A stretch of 16,887 bases of DNA from an uncultured Selenomonadales bacterium (lineage in GTDB: Bacteria; Bacillota; Negativicutes; Selenomonadales; Selenomonadaceae): contig CALDHY010000066.1 of assembly GCA_937901445.1 (NCBI GenBank), positions 1-16,887 of the forward strand. The letters are read 5' to 3'. A model generated the notes under the pieces. It saw only the letters and a program-made list of their open reading frames with translations. It did no database searches and was not told the DNA's origin. The first letter of the stretch is position 1; the number at the start of each line of letters is the position of its first letter. Shown here one piece after another: positions 6,281 to 14,010 of this stretch. A program made the position numbers and the translations under genes.

Positions 6281-6621
6281 GTTTGAAAGTGCTGTACCCG
6301 CAAGGGGTCTGAAACAAACTCGACCTATAGGGTCGTAAATTAACACTTCAAAAAAAGTTTGAAAGTGCTGTACCCGCAAGGGGTCTGAAACAAAAACAAT
6401 AACTAATACTAAACGTGCCATGGAAAATCCATCGTTTGAAAGTGCTGTACCCGCAAGGGGTCTGAAACTACTCATGCACCTCCTCCATTGAAGTCCACTT
6501 GCTTGTAGAAGTTTGAAAGTGCTGTACCCGCAAGGGGTCTGAAACTTTTTGCATTTTGTATTTAAACCATTGAGCACGATTGCAGAGTTTGAAAGTGCTG
6601 TACCCGCAAGGGGTCTGAAAC
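6281..6621 (+). CRISPR. CRISPR array, 5 identical 35-bp repeats, 4 spacers
   Basis: Repeats lie at 6281-6315, 6357-6391, 6434-6468, 6511-6545 and 6587-6621 and are identical. Spacers are 41, 42, 42 and 41 bp. The repeat starts GTTTGAAAG and ends TCTGAAAC, with a central ACCC-GCAAG-GGGT hairpin. Plus-strand transcription is supported by leader promoters on the left, a terminator immediately on the right, and the TGAAAC end that makes the usual 8-nt 5' handle (UCUGAAAC). No degenerate terminal repeat exists, so repeat decay does not mark the old end. The short array is consistent with low activity, recent formation or contraction. Confidence 0.97.
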
Positions 6622-6626
6622 AAAAG

Positions 6627-6667
6627 AACACCCGCTGTAATTTTTTTCTTACGGCGGGCGTTTTTTA
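6627..6667 (+). terminator. Rho-independent terminator closing the CRISPR array
   Basis: The 5' arm ACACCCGCTGTAA (6628-6640) pairs with TTACGGCGGGCGT (6649-6661), with one G-U and one A-C mismatch, a T-rich 8-nt loop and a T6 tail. It starts 6 nt after the last repeat, so array and cas1 transcripts are separate. Confidence 0.85.
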
Positions 6668-6733
6668 TTTAAAAATTTTTATGATTTTAAATTTTCAACT
6701 CGATATATTTATAAACTGACGGGAGTGATGCCA

Positions 6734-6793
6734 ATGAAAAGATTTAATGACACTCAATTTTGGCTATGTATTGTAGAGGAGGAGTGGCTATGA
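6734..6793 (+). CDS. 19-codon leader ORF translationally coupled to cas1
   Basis: ATG 6734 has GGGAG at 6721-6725 (8 nt spacing) and opens MKRFNDTQFWLCIVEEEWL. Its TGA stop (6791-6793) overlaps the cas1 ATG (6790-6792) as ATGA, and the cas1 SD lies inside it. It could be a coupling or leader peptide for the adaptation operon. An earlier in-frame ATG at 6728 sits too close to the SD. It may be incidental; there is no homology evidence. Confidence 0.4.
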   Translation: MKRFNDTQFWLCIVEEEWL

Positions 6794-7773
6794 GTTTTGT
6801 ATATGTGAATGAACACGGGGCTTTAATAAGATTAAGCGGCGGCAAAATAATTATCGAAAAGGCTAAGAAAACTCTTTTTGAAATACCTAAAAATACTATT
6901 GAGGGACTGGTGATATTGAGTAGCGTACAAATAACCTCACAAGCTGTCATAGAATTTTTAAATTTGGGAGTGCCTGTAACGTGGATTTCAAGCACGCAAA
7001 AATTTTACGGTCGCCTAGAATCAATGTCCCGCGTAAATGTGATGCGTCAAGCCAAACAAATAAAAATGCAAGATTCAAAGTTTTACCTGTCTATGGCGCA
7101 AAAAATTATTGAGGCTAAGCTACAGAATCAACAAGTTATTCTGCGAAGATATAACCGACGCAGAAATTCAAACAATATATCAAAAATCATAAAATCTATT
7201 GAAACCATAACTAAATTTATTCCGAATACCATTTTGATTAGTAGAATAATGGGTTACGAGGGAATAGCCGCCAAAAATTATTTTACCGCACTTTCTGAAA
7301 TGGTTCCAAAAGATTTTAGTTTTGAAAAACGTAGCCGCCGCCCGCCGCGTGATATGTTCAATTCAATGCTAAGTTTTGGTTATTCTTTATTGATGTCAGA
7401 AGTACACACTGCCATAAATAACGCCGGTTTGCACCCTTATTTTGGATTTATGCACGCCATGAAAGAACACCATCCGACCTTAGCCTCTGATTTAATGGAA
7501 GAATGGCGACCAATTATTATAGATTCAATGGTTATGGCTCTGGTCAGTCACAACGAAATTAAATCAAATTCTTTTGAACTGCCAACTTCCGGCGGAACAT
7601 ATTTGACTTCAGAAGGGCGCAAAATTTTTCTTAACGCTTACGAGAAAAAATTACAAACCTTATCGGCAAGTAAATATTTCTATCGACATTTGATAAGAAG
7701 GCAAGCAGAAAATTACGCCCGCGCTTTGATGGAAGGAGATGCAAAAAAATATGAGCCCTTTACAATACGATAG
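6790..7773 (+). CDS. cas1: CRISPR-associated integrase Cas1
   Basis: Cas1 forms the Cas1-Cas2 complex that integrates new spacers at the leader end of the array. The 327-residue protein has an N-terminal beta domain (to about residue 85) and the alpha-helical catalytic domain. The metal ligands are visible as E157 (GYEGIAAKNYF), H222 (HPYFGFMHA) and E237 (LASDLMEEWRP). The basic RSRRPPRDMFNSMLSFGYSLL segment, typical of the family, is intact. I chose ATG 6790 because AGGAGG (6777-6782) lies exactly 7 nt before it; in-frame ATG 6760 has no SD. It is not fused to the RT or Cas6 as in some RT-CRISPR loci. cas2 overlaps its 3' end, giving a compact cas1-cas2-RT operon. No convincing promoter was found between the array terminator and this gene. 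Confidence 0.97.
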   Translation: MSFVYVNEHGALIRLSGGKIIIEKAKKTLFEIPKNTIEGLVILSSVQITSQAVIEFLNLGVPVTWISSTQKFYGRLESMSRVNVMRQAKQIKMQDSKFYLSMAQKIIEAKLQNQQVILRRYNRRRNSNNISKIIKSIETITKFIPNTILISRIMGYEGIAAKNYFTALSEMVPKDFSFEKRSRRPPRDMFNSMLSFGYSLLMSEVHTAINNAGLHPYFGFMHAMKEHHPTLASDLMEEWRPIIIDSMVMALVSHNEIKSNSFELPTSGGTYLTSEGRKIFLNAYEKKLQTLSASKYFYRHLIRRQAENYARALMEGDAKKYEPFTIR

Positions 7774-8068
7774 TAAAATTATTTCTCGTGAGGAAAAAGT
7801 TTACACGGTACTAATAATCTATGACATCATTGACGACAAAAAAAGGTCTCATATGGCGAAATTTTTGGAAGGTTACGGTATACGTGTTCAAAAATCTGCA
7901 TTTGAGGCTCGACTAACCAAAAAGAATTGTAACGTTATGTTAAAACGTGCAGAAAAAATAATTGATATTGCTAAAGATTCTTTAAGGGTCTATTTGTTGC
8001 CGGATAAAACTTACACTCGCTCATGGGGAACCAAAATAAATTATCCTCAAGATACTGTCATAATTTGA
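7751..8068 (+). CDS. cas2: CRISPR-associated protein Cas2
   Basis: Cas2 is the ferredoxin-fold dimer that scaffolds Cas1 during spacer integration. The protein (105 residues) has the strand-1 motif VLIIYDIIDDKKRSHMAKFLEGYGIRVQ with the conserved Asp, then FEARLTKKN and LRVYLLPDK. It is slightly longer than usual because about 20 residues precede strand 1. The start overlaps the cas1 3' end. ATG 7751 lies 12 nt after AGGAG. ATG 7739 abuts that SD and is a poor choice. Either start implies translational coupling with cas1. Confidence 0.94.
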   Translation: MSPLQYDSKIISREEKVYTVLIIYDIIDDKKRSHMAKFLEGYGIRVQKSAFEARLTKKNCNVMLKRAEKIIDIAKDSLRVYLLPDKTYTRSWGTKINYPQDTVII

Positions 8069-8093
8069 AAAATTTTATTGGGAGGTGTTCAGC

Positions 8094-9647
8094 GTGAATA
8101 CAGCCAATAAATTTAAGGTCGAACGAACATATGACTTGGAAAAAGTTTTCAGCCAACTATTTGTTCAAGGAAAAACCGAAAAAATTTTTGACAATCTATA
8201 TCAATTAATAATCAAAGAAGATAACATATTACTTGCCCTTAAAAATACTCGATTGAACATCGGACGCCGCACTAAAGGCATTGACGGTAAAACTATTTCA
8301 GATTATGAAAACCTGCCCGCCGAAAAAATTATTAAACTTGTAAAACGACGTTTTAATAATTTTAAGCCTCTGAAAGTTCGGCGTATTTTTATCCCAAAAG
8401 ATAACGGCACTCAAAGGGTTATTGGAATTTTGTCAGTTGAAGACAGAATTATTCAACAATGTATCAAACAAGTATTGGAGCCAATTTGTGAAGCGAAATT
8501 TCATCCTAACAGTTTTGGATTCAGACCGCTACGCTCGACAAGACACGCAGTAAATCAAATGATACGTTTGCTGCAAATGACGAAATATGATTATTGCGTT
8601 GATATTGACATAAAAAATTTTTTCGACAACGTAAACCACGAAATTTTAATCAATCAAATTTATAATTTTGGTATTCGTGACCAGAAACTTTTATCAATCA
8701 TTTCAAAAATTCTCAAGGTTTATGTTGAAGGCGAAGGTATTAAAACCGCCGGACTTGTTCAAGGTGCCAATCTTTCGCCGTTACTTAGCAACATTGTTTT
8801 AAACGATCTTGACCGCTGGCTGAACTTGCAATGTAAGACAGAAAATCTGCCTTCAGCTGACAACCGAATATATTTTGTAAGATACGCTGATGATTTTAAG
8901 ATTTTGTGTAAAAATTTTTCAGACGCTTTTAAAGTATTCAACGCGGTTAAAATCTGGCTGAAAGAAAATCTAAAATTAGATATTTCACCTGATAAGTCCA
9001 AAATATTAAATCTTAAAACTCAAGGCTCGGAATTTTTGGGCTTCAAAATAAAAGTTACTGCCAAAAATGGCGTTTATTCGGTAGAAAGTCATATATCTGA
9101 CGGCAATAAATTAAAAATACAAAACAATCTTTGCAGTATTATTTCAAGGATTGGCAACGGCGGGAAAAACGCCGAACAAGTTTTAAAAACGCTGAATCAA
9201 CAAATTATTCTTGCACACAGCTACTATCAATCGGCAAGCCACGTTCAACAAGATTTTATTGCTATTGCCGAAAGTTGCCAAAATTTAATTGATGAAAGAC
9301 TTAACAATTTTGCAGAAAAAGTCCCGTTTTCATTTCTCGGCAAAAATATTATGACATACAAAATTAACGATACAATTTTAATCCCGCCGGAGTGCGTTAC
9401 TCATAAGAGGTTAGAAAATTTACCGCACAATATAAACATTTATGCGCCGGCGAGTTTAAAAAAATGCAGTACCGGCAAACGCCACAAATTTTCTAAAACA
9501 AAATATAAATTTCGGCAAATGCAAAATTCCTTGTCAAAAATCGAAACTTCAGCCGCAGATAAAAAGTCTTCAGAAAACGGAATGGCAGCAACTATCAAAA
9601 AATATTTTAGTAATTTTTTAAATGCAGTTTTTGCCGGAACCGAATAA
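8094..9647 (+). CDS. CRISPR-associated reverse transcriptase, group II intron-like, free-standing
   Basis: A 517-residue reverse transcriptase. In RT-containing CRISPR systems, such an enzyme lets Cas1-Cas2 acquire spacers from RNA. Motifs in order: RT1 (RRTKGIDGKT), RT2 (VRRIFIPKDNGTQRVIGI and NSFGFRPLRSTRHAV) and RT3 with the first catalytic Asp (DIDIKNFFD, residues 170-178). RT4 is QGANLSPLLSN (223-233), RT5 is YADD (264-267), and RT6/7 are LDISPDKSKI and EFLGF. All catalytic aspartates are present. About 200 residues follow motif 7: a thumb-like region and a basic tail. I see no HNH endonuclease and no group II intron RNA around the gene. GTG 8094 is chosen because GGGAGG (8080-8085) lies 8 nt upstream; GTG 8085 lies within that SD. 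It follows cas2 by 25 nt in the same operon. Confidence 0.93.
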   Translation: MNTANKFKVERTYDLEKVFSQLFVQGKTEKIFDNLYQLIIKEDNILLALKNTRLNIGRRTKGIDGKTISDYENLPAEKIIKLVKRRFNNFKPLKVRRIFIPKDNGTQRVIGILSVEDRIIQQCIKQVLEPICEAKFHPNSFGFRPLRSTRHAVNQMIRLLQMTKYDYCVDIDIKNFFDNVNHEILINQIYNFGIRDQKLLSIISKILKVYVEGEGIKTAGLVQGANLSPLLSNIVLNDLDRWLNLQCKTENLPSADNRIYFVRYADDFKILCKNFSDAFKVFNAVKIWLKENLKLDISPDKSKILNLKTQGSEFLGFKIKVTAKNGVYSVESHISDGNKLKIQNNLCSIISRIGNGGKNAEQVLKTLNQQIILAHSYYQSASHVQQDFIAIAESCQNLIDERLNNFAEKVPFSFLGKNIMTYKINDTILIPPECVTHKRLENLPHNINIYAPASLKKCSTGKRHKFSKTKYKFRQMQNSLSKIETSAADKKSSENGMAATIKKYFSNFLNAVFAGTE

Positions 9648-9654
9648 AAAAATT

Positions 9655-9710
9655 AAGGCGTTCAAATTTCAGCCCGCTAAATATTGCCGCTGAAAAACGA
9701 ACGCCTTTTT
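9655..9710. terminator. Bidirectional terminator between the RT operon and the autotransporter
   Basis: The outer stem AAGGCGTTC/GAACGCCTT (9655-9663 with 9699-9707, perfect) and inner stem TTTCAGC/GCTGAAA are followed by T5 on the plus strand and by AATTTTTTATT on the minus strand. It can therefore serve both convergent units. Confidence 0.9.
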
Positions 9711-9727
9711 ATATTGCAGTTATTTTA

Positions 9728-11812
9728 TCAGAAAGATTTTTTAATTCTTATAGAGCCGGTTAAGCCCTTTTGAATACCTATCCAGCCGGTTGCATTGAAA
9801 TCAACAACCCACGCGCTCCTTTTGTTAGCGTGCATTTGCCAGCCGAGTTCCAACATACCGCTTGAGCCTTTGACTTCAGATGACGCCGTTGAATAGCCTT
9901 TTACTTTTGCATCTGTACTGCCGTTAAATTCGTATTGGTAAGCAAGCCCTGTATAAATTTTGCTAAGACCGCTAACACGAGTTGTCAAGCGATAACCGAT
10001 TCTGAATTTGCCGCTGTCAACTGAATCAAAATCGTAAGTATCGCCGCTGCTTAAATTTGCGGTTATGCCGTTAATGTGGTTGTGCGCGTAAATCCCATAA
10101 ACGTGCAACAAATTATTTTTATCCATACGCAAAATTTTACCAAGTCTTACGTGTCCTGCGAAAACCGGCGCGGAGGCGTGGTAGCCGATATTGGGATTGG
10201 TATTATAGCCGCCTTGTTTCAAAAATTCTGAAGTAAAATTAAAATCTGTGGTAGACCTGCCGCCGCGAAAACTTGCTTCATAGTAAAAGCCGTTACTTTG
10301 TATTCTGCGCCCAATCAAGCCGCCTGCAAAATATTTTGAAGTCCCCGTGCCTTTTGTGTTATTTGGAAGGTAGCTGTCAAAGTCAGATTTTCCGTAGTCG
10401 AAAAGCGGCGCAAATACCCACGTGTTGCCGGATTGACTTTCGACTGCGCGAGCGAAGCCTAAATCAACGCCGCCGGTTTTAGATTCAATGTAAGAATTAT
10501 TGCCGGTTTTAGTTTTAATTTTGCCTGCGTCCATATTTGCGAAAACGCCGAAACTTTTATTGATAATCGCCGCAATTTGCCCCGTAGCTGCGCCTGTATC
10601 ATCATCGCCTTCAGCAACTGCTTCTTCCAATTCTTCAGGCGGCAACCAGTCAATAACTCTATCAGTGCCGCGTGAAATATTTGCAGAGGCGTTATCGATA
10701 CTTTGCGCGGCGGCTTTTGAGTCTTCATTTACTCTTGCATCGCCCAACGTCATAATTAAATTATTTCCGTCGCTTGTAATATTGGCGTCATAAAGTAAAG
10801 AAACGCCTTCAGCAAAACTTACATTGCTTGAAGAGGGCGTGCCGCTTAAGCCGTTTGAATTTGAAAGTAAATTTACATAATCGCCGGTTGTAAGAGTACT
10901 TCCGCCGCCAACGTAAGCCGTAATTGCATTTCCCTCAATGCTTGTTGAACCGTTTGTCAAAGTCAACATTGTATCGCCGCTTGTTGCTCCGTCCGGAATA
11001 TGAAAGTTTAAATTGTCAAAGCCGTAAATATTTTGCGCAGAAATACCGGTAGAATAAATGTTTAAAGTGTTGCCGGATGCATTTTTAACATCGCCGAAAT
11101 AATTTGAATAGATATAGGCGTTTGAAAGGTCGGGGTTACCGGAAATGTTGAAAGTATTATTCGTCGAAGTGGCGTTGGGCATTGAAACATAAGAATTGCT
11201 GTGAGTGCCGCCGTTAATTGTAAAAGTGTTGCCCTCAAAACTTAAATTATAACTGTCAGCTTCGCGCAGATTAAGTGTAAAATCTGTATCGTTGAAAGTA
11301 AAAGTGTTGCTTGTAACTTTGCCGGTATATTCACCGCCGGTAATGTCAAAATTAAATTTGCCGCCGGTAATTGTGATTGAATTGTTGGTTGCTTCATCGA
11401 AAGTGGCTTTACCGCCGTTGATTGTATTTTTGAAGTCAAGGTCGAAATCGTAAGTGTACGTTCTGCCGTTTACAGTGATTGATTCGCCCTTGTTGACTCT
11501 GTAGCCGTTGACAATTATATAATCCGGAGTTGCAATAATTTCATTACCGGAATAATAATCATCGCCCGTTGTAACATCATCTAAATTTAAATCTTCAGTC
11601 ACAGTAGTTTCAGTTTCGCCTGTTTCGGTGTTTTGTTCGTCGGTAGTTTCTTCAGTTTTTTCTTCGTCAACAGTTTCTTCGCCGTCTTCAGGGTCTGCAA
11701 ACGCCACGCCGTTATAAAGTGTCAAGGAACTTGTGACAATTCCAAGTAACAATAATTTTTTTAGCGCGCTTAGATTTTTTTTGTGAATATTTTTTCTTAA
11801 AGATTTTAGCAT
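9728..11812 (-). CDS. Autotransporter (type V secretion) with beta-barrel domain
   Basis: A 694-residue surface protein. A long basic N-region and hydrophobic core end at VAFA-DP, a signal peptidase I site near residue 40. A Glu/Thr-rich acidic segment (about 40-75) follows. The passenger (about 80-400) is rich in Asn, Thr, Ser and Gly with repeating short strands, as in beta-helices (TFNDTDF, TINGGTHSN). A linker helix and a C-terminal barrel (about 420-694) with alternating strands end in RIKKSF, carrying the terminal Phe recognised by BAM. The passenger has no recognisable catalytic motif, so adhesion or surface coating is a guess. ATG 11812 has a perfect AAGGAGG SD. It lies 21 nt after the outer-membrane protein gene, so the two are probably cotranscribed and end at the shared terminator. 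Confidence 0.85.
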   Translation of the reverse strand: MLKSLRKNIHKKNLSALKKLLLLGIVTSSLTLYNGVAFADPEDGEETVDEEKTEETTDEQNTETGETETTVTEDLNLDDVTTGDDYYSGNEIIATPDYIIVNGYRVNKGESITVNGRTYTYDFDLDFKNTINGGKATFDEATNNSITITGGKFNFDITGGEYTGKVTSNTFTFNDTDFTLNLREADSYNLSFEGNTFTINGGTHSNSYVSMPNATSTNNTFNISGNPDLSNAYIYSNYFGDVKNASGNTLNIYSTGISAQNIYGFDNLNFHIPDGATSGDTMLTLTNGSTSIEGNAITAYVGGGSTLTTGDYVNLLSNSNGLSGTPSSSNVSFAEGVSLLYDANITSDGNNLIMTLGDARVNEDSKAAAQSIDNASANISRGTDRVIDWLPPEELEEAVAEGDDDTGAATGQIAAIINKSFGVFANMDAGKIKTKTGNNSYIESKTGGVDLGFARAVESQSGNTWVFAPLFDYGKSDFDSYLPNNTKGTGTSKYFAGGLIGRRIQSNGFYYEASFRGGRSTTDFNFTSEFLKQGGYNTNPNIGYHASAPVFAGHVRLGKILRMDKNNLLHVYGIYAHNHINGITANLSSGDTYDFDSVDSGKFRIGYRLTTRVSGLSKIYTGLAYQYEFNGSTDAKVKGYSTASSEVKGSSGMLELGWQMHANKRSAWVVDFNATGWIGIQKGLTGSIRIKKSF

Positions 11813-11833
11813 TGAAATTTCCTCCTTGACGAA

Positions 11834-12664
11834 TTAAAAATCGTAACGCAAGCCGAAATAAGGTCCGTTCAAAGTAAAATTGCCGCTGTCGTCTTTGTGC
11901 TTAATATTGGCGTGAATCCTTCTGTAGCCAATGTCAATTCCAAGATTTTCAATGGGATTGTAGCGAATACCGGCTTCAAAATCGTAAAAGTGCCCGTAAC
12001 CGCCGAGCGGCAAGCCGGAAATGTGCGCGTAAGCTTTTATTTCAGGAAGAAGTGAAGCGTGCGCGCCAATTCCTAAAGTTGGAACAGGTACGCCGTATTC
12101 TTCACTTTCATTTATACTTCTGCCGGTGCGTGTATCTGTACCTTTTGCAGAGCCTTTCCAATAAATTCCGGTCAAACCGTAACTCCAATCAACGCCGCTT
12201 CCGAATGCCGAAACAATGGGATTGGTAATTTGCAATTTTAAATAGTGAAAATCACTTTGAGAATCTACCGTGCCGCGCAAATTTGCCCCGCCGAATAAAA
12301 GCGGATGTGCCTTTGTAAATTCCCGTTCGCCCGTGCCGTGTACGTGAATATAATCAGCCGTGAATCTTTTGTAGCGAAAAATGAGTTCGGGCGCGTTATC
12401 GTTGCCAAAACCTAAATCATTTTTCAAGCCGACGCTGCCGTCCCTGTAGCGAATTTTATCAGACTTTACATTAATATCCATATGCGGCGCAAAAAACCGA
12501 GCCTCAACCGAGATTGGCAAAATCTTTTGTGTCACGTCGTGAATAACGCCGTTTACAAGTGTTTCAGCTTCTTGTAGGTTTTCATTTTCAGCGGCAGAAA
12601 CTGTTGTACTCAATGAAAATACCGCGCCCGTCATAAGCAAAAATTTTTTTATTTTGTTATTCAT
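11834..12664 (-). CDS. Outer-membrane beta-barrel protein
   Basis: A 276-residue protein with a signal peptide (MNNKIKKFLLMTGAVFSLS, cleaved after TVSA) and alternating aromatic/polar strands (PELIFRYKRFTADYIHVHG, YGLTGIYWKG, FEAGIRYNPI, IDIGYRRIHANI). It ends FGLRYDF, with the terminal Phe of BAM substrates. No named porin family is evident. ATG 12664 is chosen for its AAGGAGG SD (8 nt spacing) and the proper signal peptide; the frame is open another 37 codons upstream with no support. It precedes the autotransporter by 21 nt and may be a partner or simply co-regulated. It starts 94 nt after ccmB, so readthrough from ccmAB is possible. Confidence 0.8.
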   Translation of the reverse strand: MNNKIKKFLLMTGAVFSLSTTVSAAENENLQEAETLVNGVIHDVTQKILPISVEARFFAPHMDINVKSDKIRYRDGSVGLKNDLGFGNDNAPELIFRYKRFTADYIHVHGTGEREFTKAHPLLFGGANLRGTVDSQSDFHYLKLQITNPIVSAFGSGVDWSYGLTGIYWKGSAKGTDTRTGRSINESEEYGVPVPTLGIGAHASLLPEIKAYAHISGLPLGGYGHFYDFEAGIRYNPIENLGIDIGYRRIHANIKHKDDSGNFTLNGPYFGLRYDF

Positions 12665-12758
12665 AAAACTTGCCTCCTTGTCATTATGTGAACGTTTCAA
12701 ATATTCAAGCCTGCCGGTATATTTCCTGCAAAAAATATTTTTTAATCTGATTCTAATG

Positions 12759-13424
12759 TTAATCCAAATAATCATAAAGAATCGACGACGCCACTATCAA
12801 AATTAAATCGTAAATCGTCATTAAAATTAACAGGTCAATTTCAAAATCTGCGCCCGTAAACGCCGCCGCCGTCAACTGTATCGCCGGTAAAAATATTGGC
12901 AAAGTTACCGGAAAAAGTAAAATTGGAAACAAGCCGCCCTTAACCGTTGCTGAAACTGTCAACGCCGCCGTTAATGTTCCCGCGCCCGCAATTCCTACAA
13001 CGCCAAAAAAAATTGTCACAAGCAATAAAAAAATCTGCGCGACCGCACAGTCAAATAAAATCAAAAACAACGGCAATAAAAAAATCGTCAACGCCGTTAA
13101 ATTGGCAAGCGTGAAAATCATTTTGCCGAAAAGTACCGCTTGAGGCGCGGCGTAAAGTTTCAACGTTGCTAAAGTTCCTGCTGCCGCTTCATCTTCAAAA
13201 GTTCCCGCAATTCCCGCACTTGCCGCAAAAAATATCACTACCCATAACAACGCCGCCAATAAATTTTCTTCGATAACTGCGCCGCCCGCCGCTAAACTCA
13301 AGCTTGCAACCGCCGTTAATGAAAACATCAGCATTGCCGCAAATGACGCCCGCCGCCGCGTCCCTACCAAAAAATCTTTGCGCACTATCGCCGCCGTTTG
13401 TTCAAGGAAGTTTGAGAATTTCAT
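12759..13424 (-). CDS. ccmB: Haem exporter-type ABC permease CcmB
   Basis: A 221-residue integral membrane protein with about six hydrophobic helices. The N-terminal segment (FLEQTAAIVRKDFLVGTRRRASFAAMLMFSLTAVASLSL) and the internal FEDEAAAGTLATLKLYAAPQAVLFGKM are characteristic of CcmB, the permease of the CcmAB transporter used in system I cytochrome c maturation. ATG 13424 is chosen because GGAGG lies 6 nt upstream; the frame continues 12 codons further without support. It overlaps the ccmA 3' end by 23 nt, indicating coupling. No other ccm genes (ccmC, ccmE, ccmF) are in the window, so the pathway's completeness cannot be judged. Confidence 0.88.
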   Translation of the reverse strand: MKFSNFLEQTAAIVRKDFLVGTRRRASFAAMLMFSLTAVASLSLAAGGAVIEENLLAALLWVVIFFAASAGIAGTFEDEAAAGTLATLKLYAAPQAVLFGKMIFTLANLTALTIFLLPLFLILFDCAVAQIFLLLVTIFFGVVGIAGAGTLTAALTVSATVKGGLFPILLFPVTLPIFLPAIQLTAAAFTGADFEIDLLILMTIYDLILIVASSILYDYLD

Positions 13425-13974
13425 TGCAAACCTCCAAATCCTTTGTATCGTTCGTGGCAAGCAAAATTATTTTGTCGGTTGCACTTAAAATTTCGTTGTA
13501 AAAAATATTTCGCCCTTCAGAATCAAGGTTAGCCGTCGGTTCATCGAGTAGCCAAATATCAGCGTCAACACTCAATAAAATTGCAAACTTCAGCCGTTGT
13601 TTCATACCGGTTGAAAAATTCCCTGCGCGAATATTCAAGTTTTCAATACTCAAATTAACGCGGTTAAAAATTTTTTCGGCGTCGATTTTTTTATTGCGCA
13701 GTTTAGCAAAGAAATTTAAATTTTCAAGCGCGGTTAAATCGTCATAAATTTTCATTTCGGGCGTAACGGCGGCGATTGTTTCGGCGTCAACAATTTTGAC
13801 AGTGCCGCTGTCGGGTTTTATAATTTTCCCTGCAAGTTTTAGAAATGTTGACTTGCCCGCGCCGTTTTTGCCGGTAATTCCAAAAACTTTGCCGCCGGTT
13901 ATTTCGACGTTCAAATTTTTAAAAAGTTCAAGGCGTCCGAACTTCAGATTGACATTTTCAAATAAAATTTTCAT
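13402..13974 (-). CDS. ccmA: Haem exporter-type ABC ATPase CcmA
   Basis: A 190-residue ABC ATPase, at the short end for CcmA, partnered with the overlapping ccmB. Motifs: Walker A (GKNGAGKS, residues 35-42), the TALENLNFFAKL segment seen in CcmA proteins, signature STGMKQRL, and Walker B with Glu165 (WLLDEPTANLD). The H-loop position reads LLATND, so the usual His is Asn185, which may slow or alter ATP hydrolysis. The start ATG 13974 lies only 6 nt after a consensus -10 box and has no SD, so the mRNA is predicted to be leaderless. Other ABC families with similar short ATPases are possible, but the ccmB neighbour supports the call. Confidence 0.87.
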   Translation of the reverse strand: MKILFENVNLKFGRLELFKNLNVEITGGKVFGITGKNGAGKSTFLKLAGKIIKPDSGTVKIVDAETIAAVTPEMKIYDDLTALENLNFFAKLRNKKIDAEKIFNRVNLSIENLNIRAGNFSTGMKQRLKFAILLSVDADIWLLDEPTANLDSEGRNIFYNEILSATDKIILLATNDTKDLEVCNEILKLP

Positions 13975-13980
13975 AGCGCA

Positions 13981-14009
13981 ATTATACTGATTGTCGCGCA
14001 GGTTTTCAA
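13981..14009 (-). promoter_or_regulatory. ccmA promoter, predicted leaderless start
   Basis: Minus strand: -35 TTGAAA (14004-14009), 17-bp spacer, -10 TATAAT (13981-13986, perfect). Only TGCGCT separates the -10 from ATG 13974, so transcription should start at or next to the A of the start codon. Confidence 0.75.
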
Positions 14010-14010
14010 T

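Noticed and set aside
6134..6631. A 165-codon minus-strand ORF with a repeated FRPLAGTALSN motif
   Set aside because: It is the translation of the CRISPR repeats and leader; the periodicity is the array's, and there is no RBS or coding signal.
6760..6789. Cas1 start at ATG 6760
   Set aside because: There is no SD there, while AGGAGG lies 7 nt before ATG 6790, where the conserved N-terminus begins.
8094..9710. The RT as the maturase of a group II intron
   Set aside because: There is no HNH or DNA-binding maturase domain, no domain V-like hairpin, and the gene ends at a simple terminator within a cas operon.
12665..12775. N-terminal extension of the outer-membrane protein
   Set aside because: It would bury the signal peptide behind 37 basic residues; ATG 12664 has the SD and a proper signal sequence.
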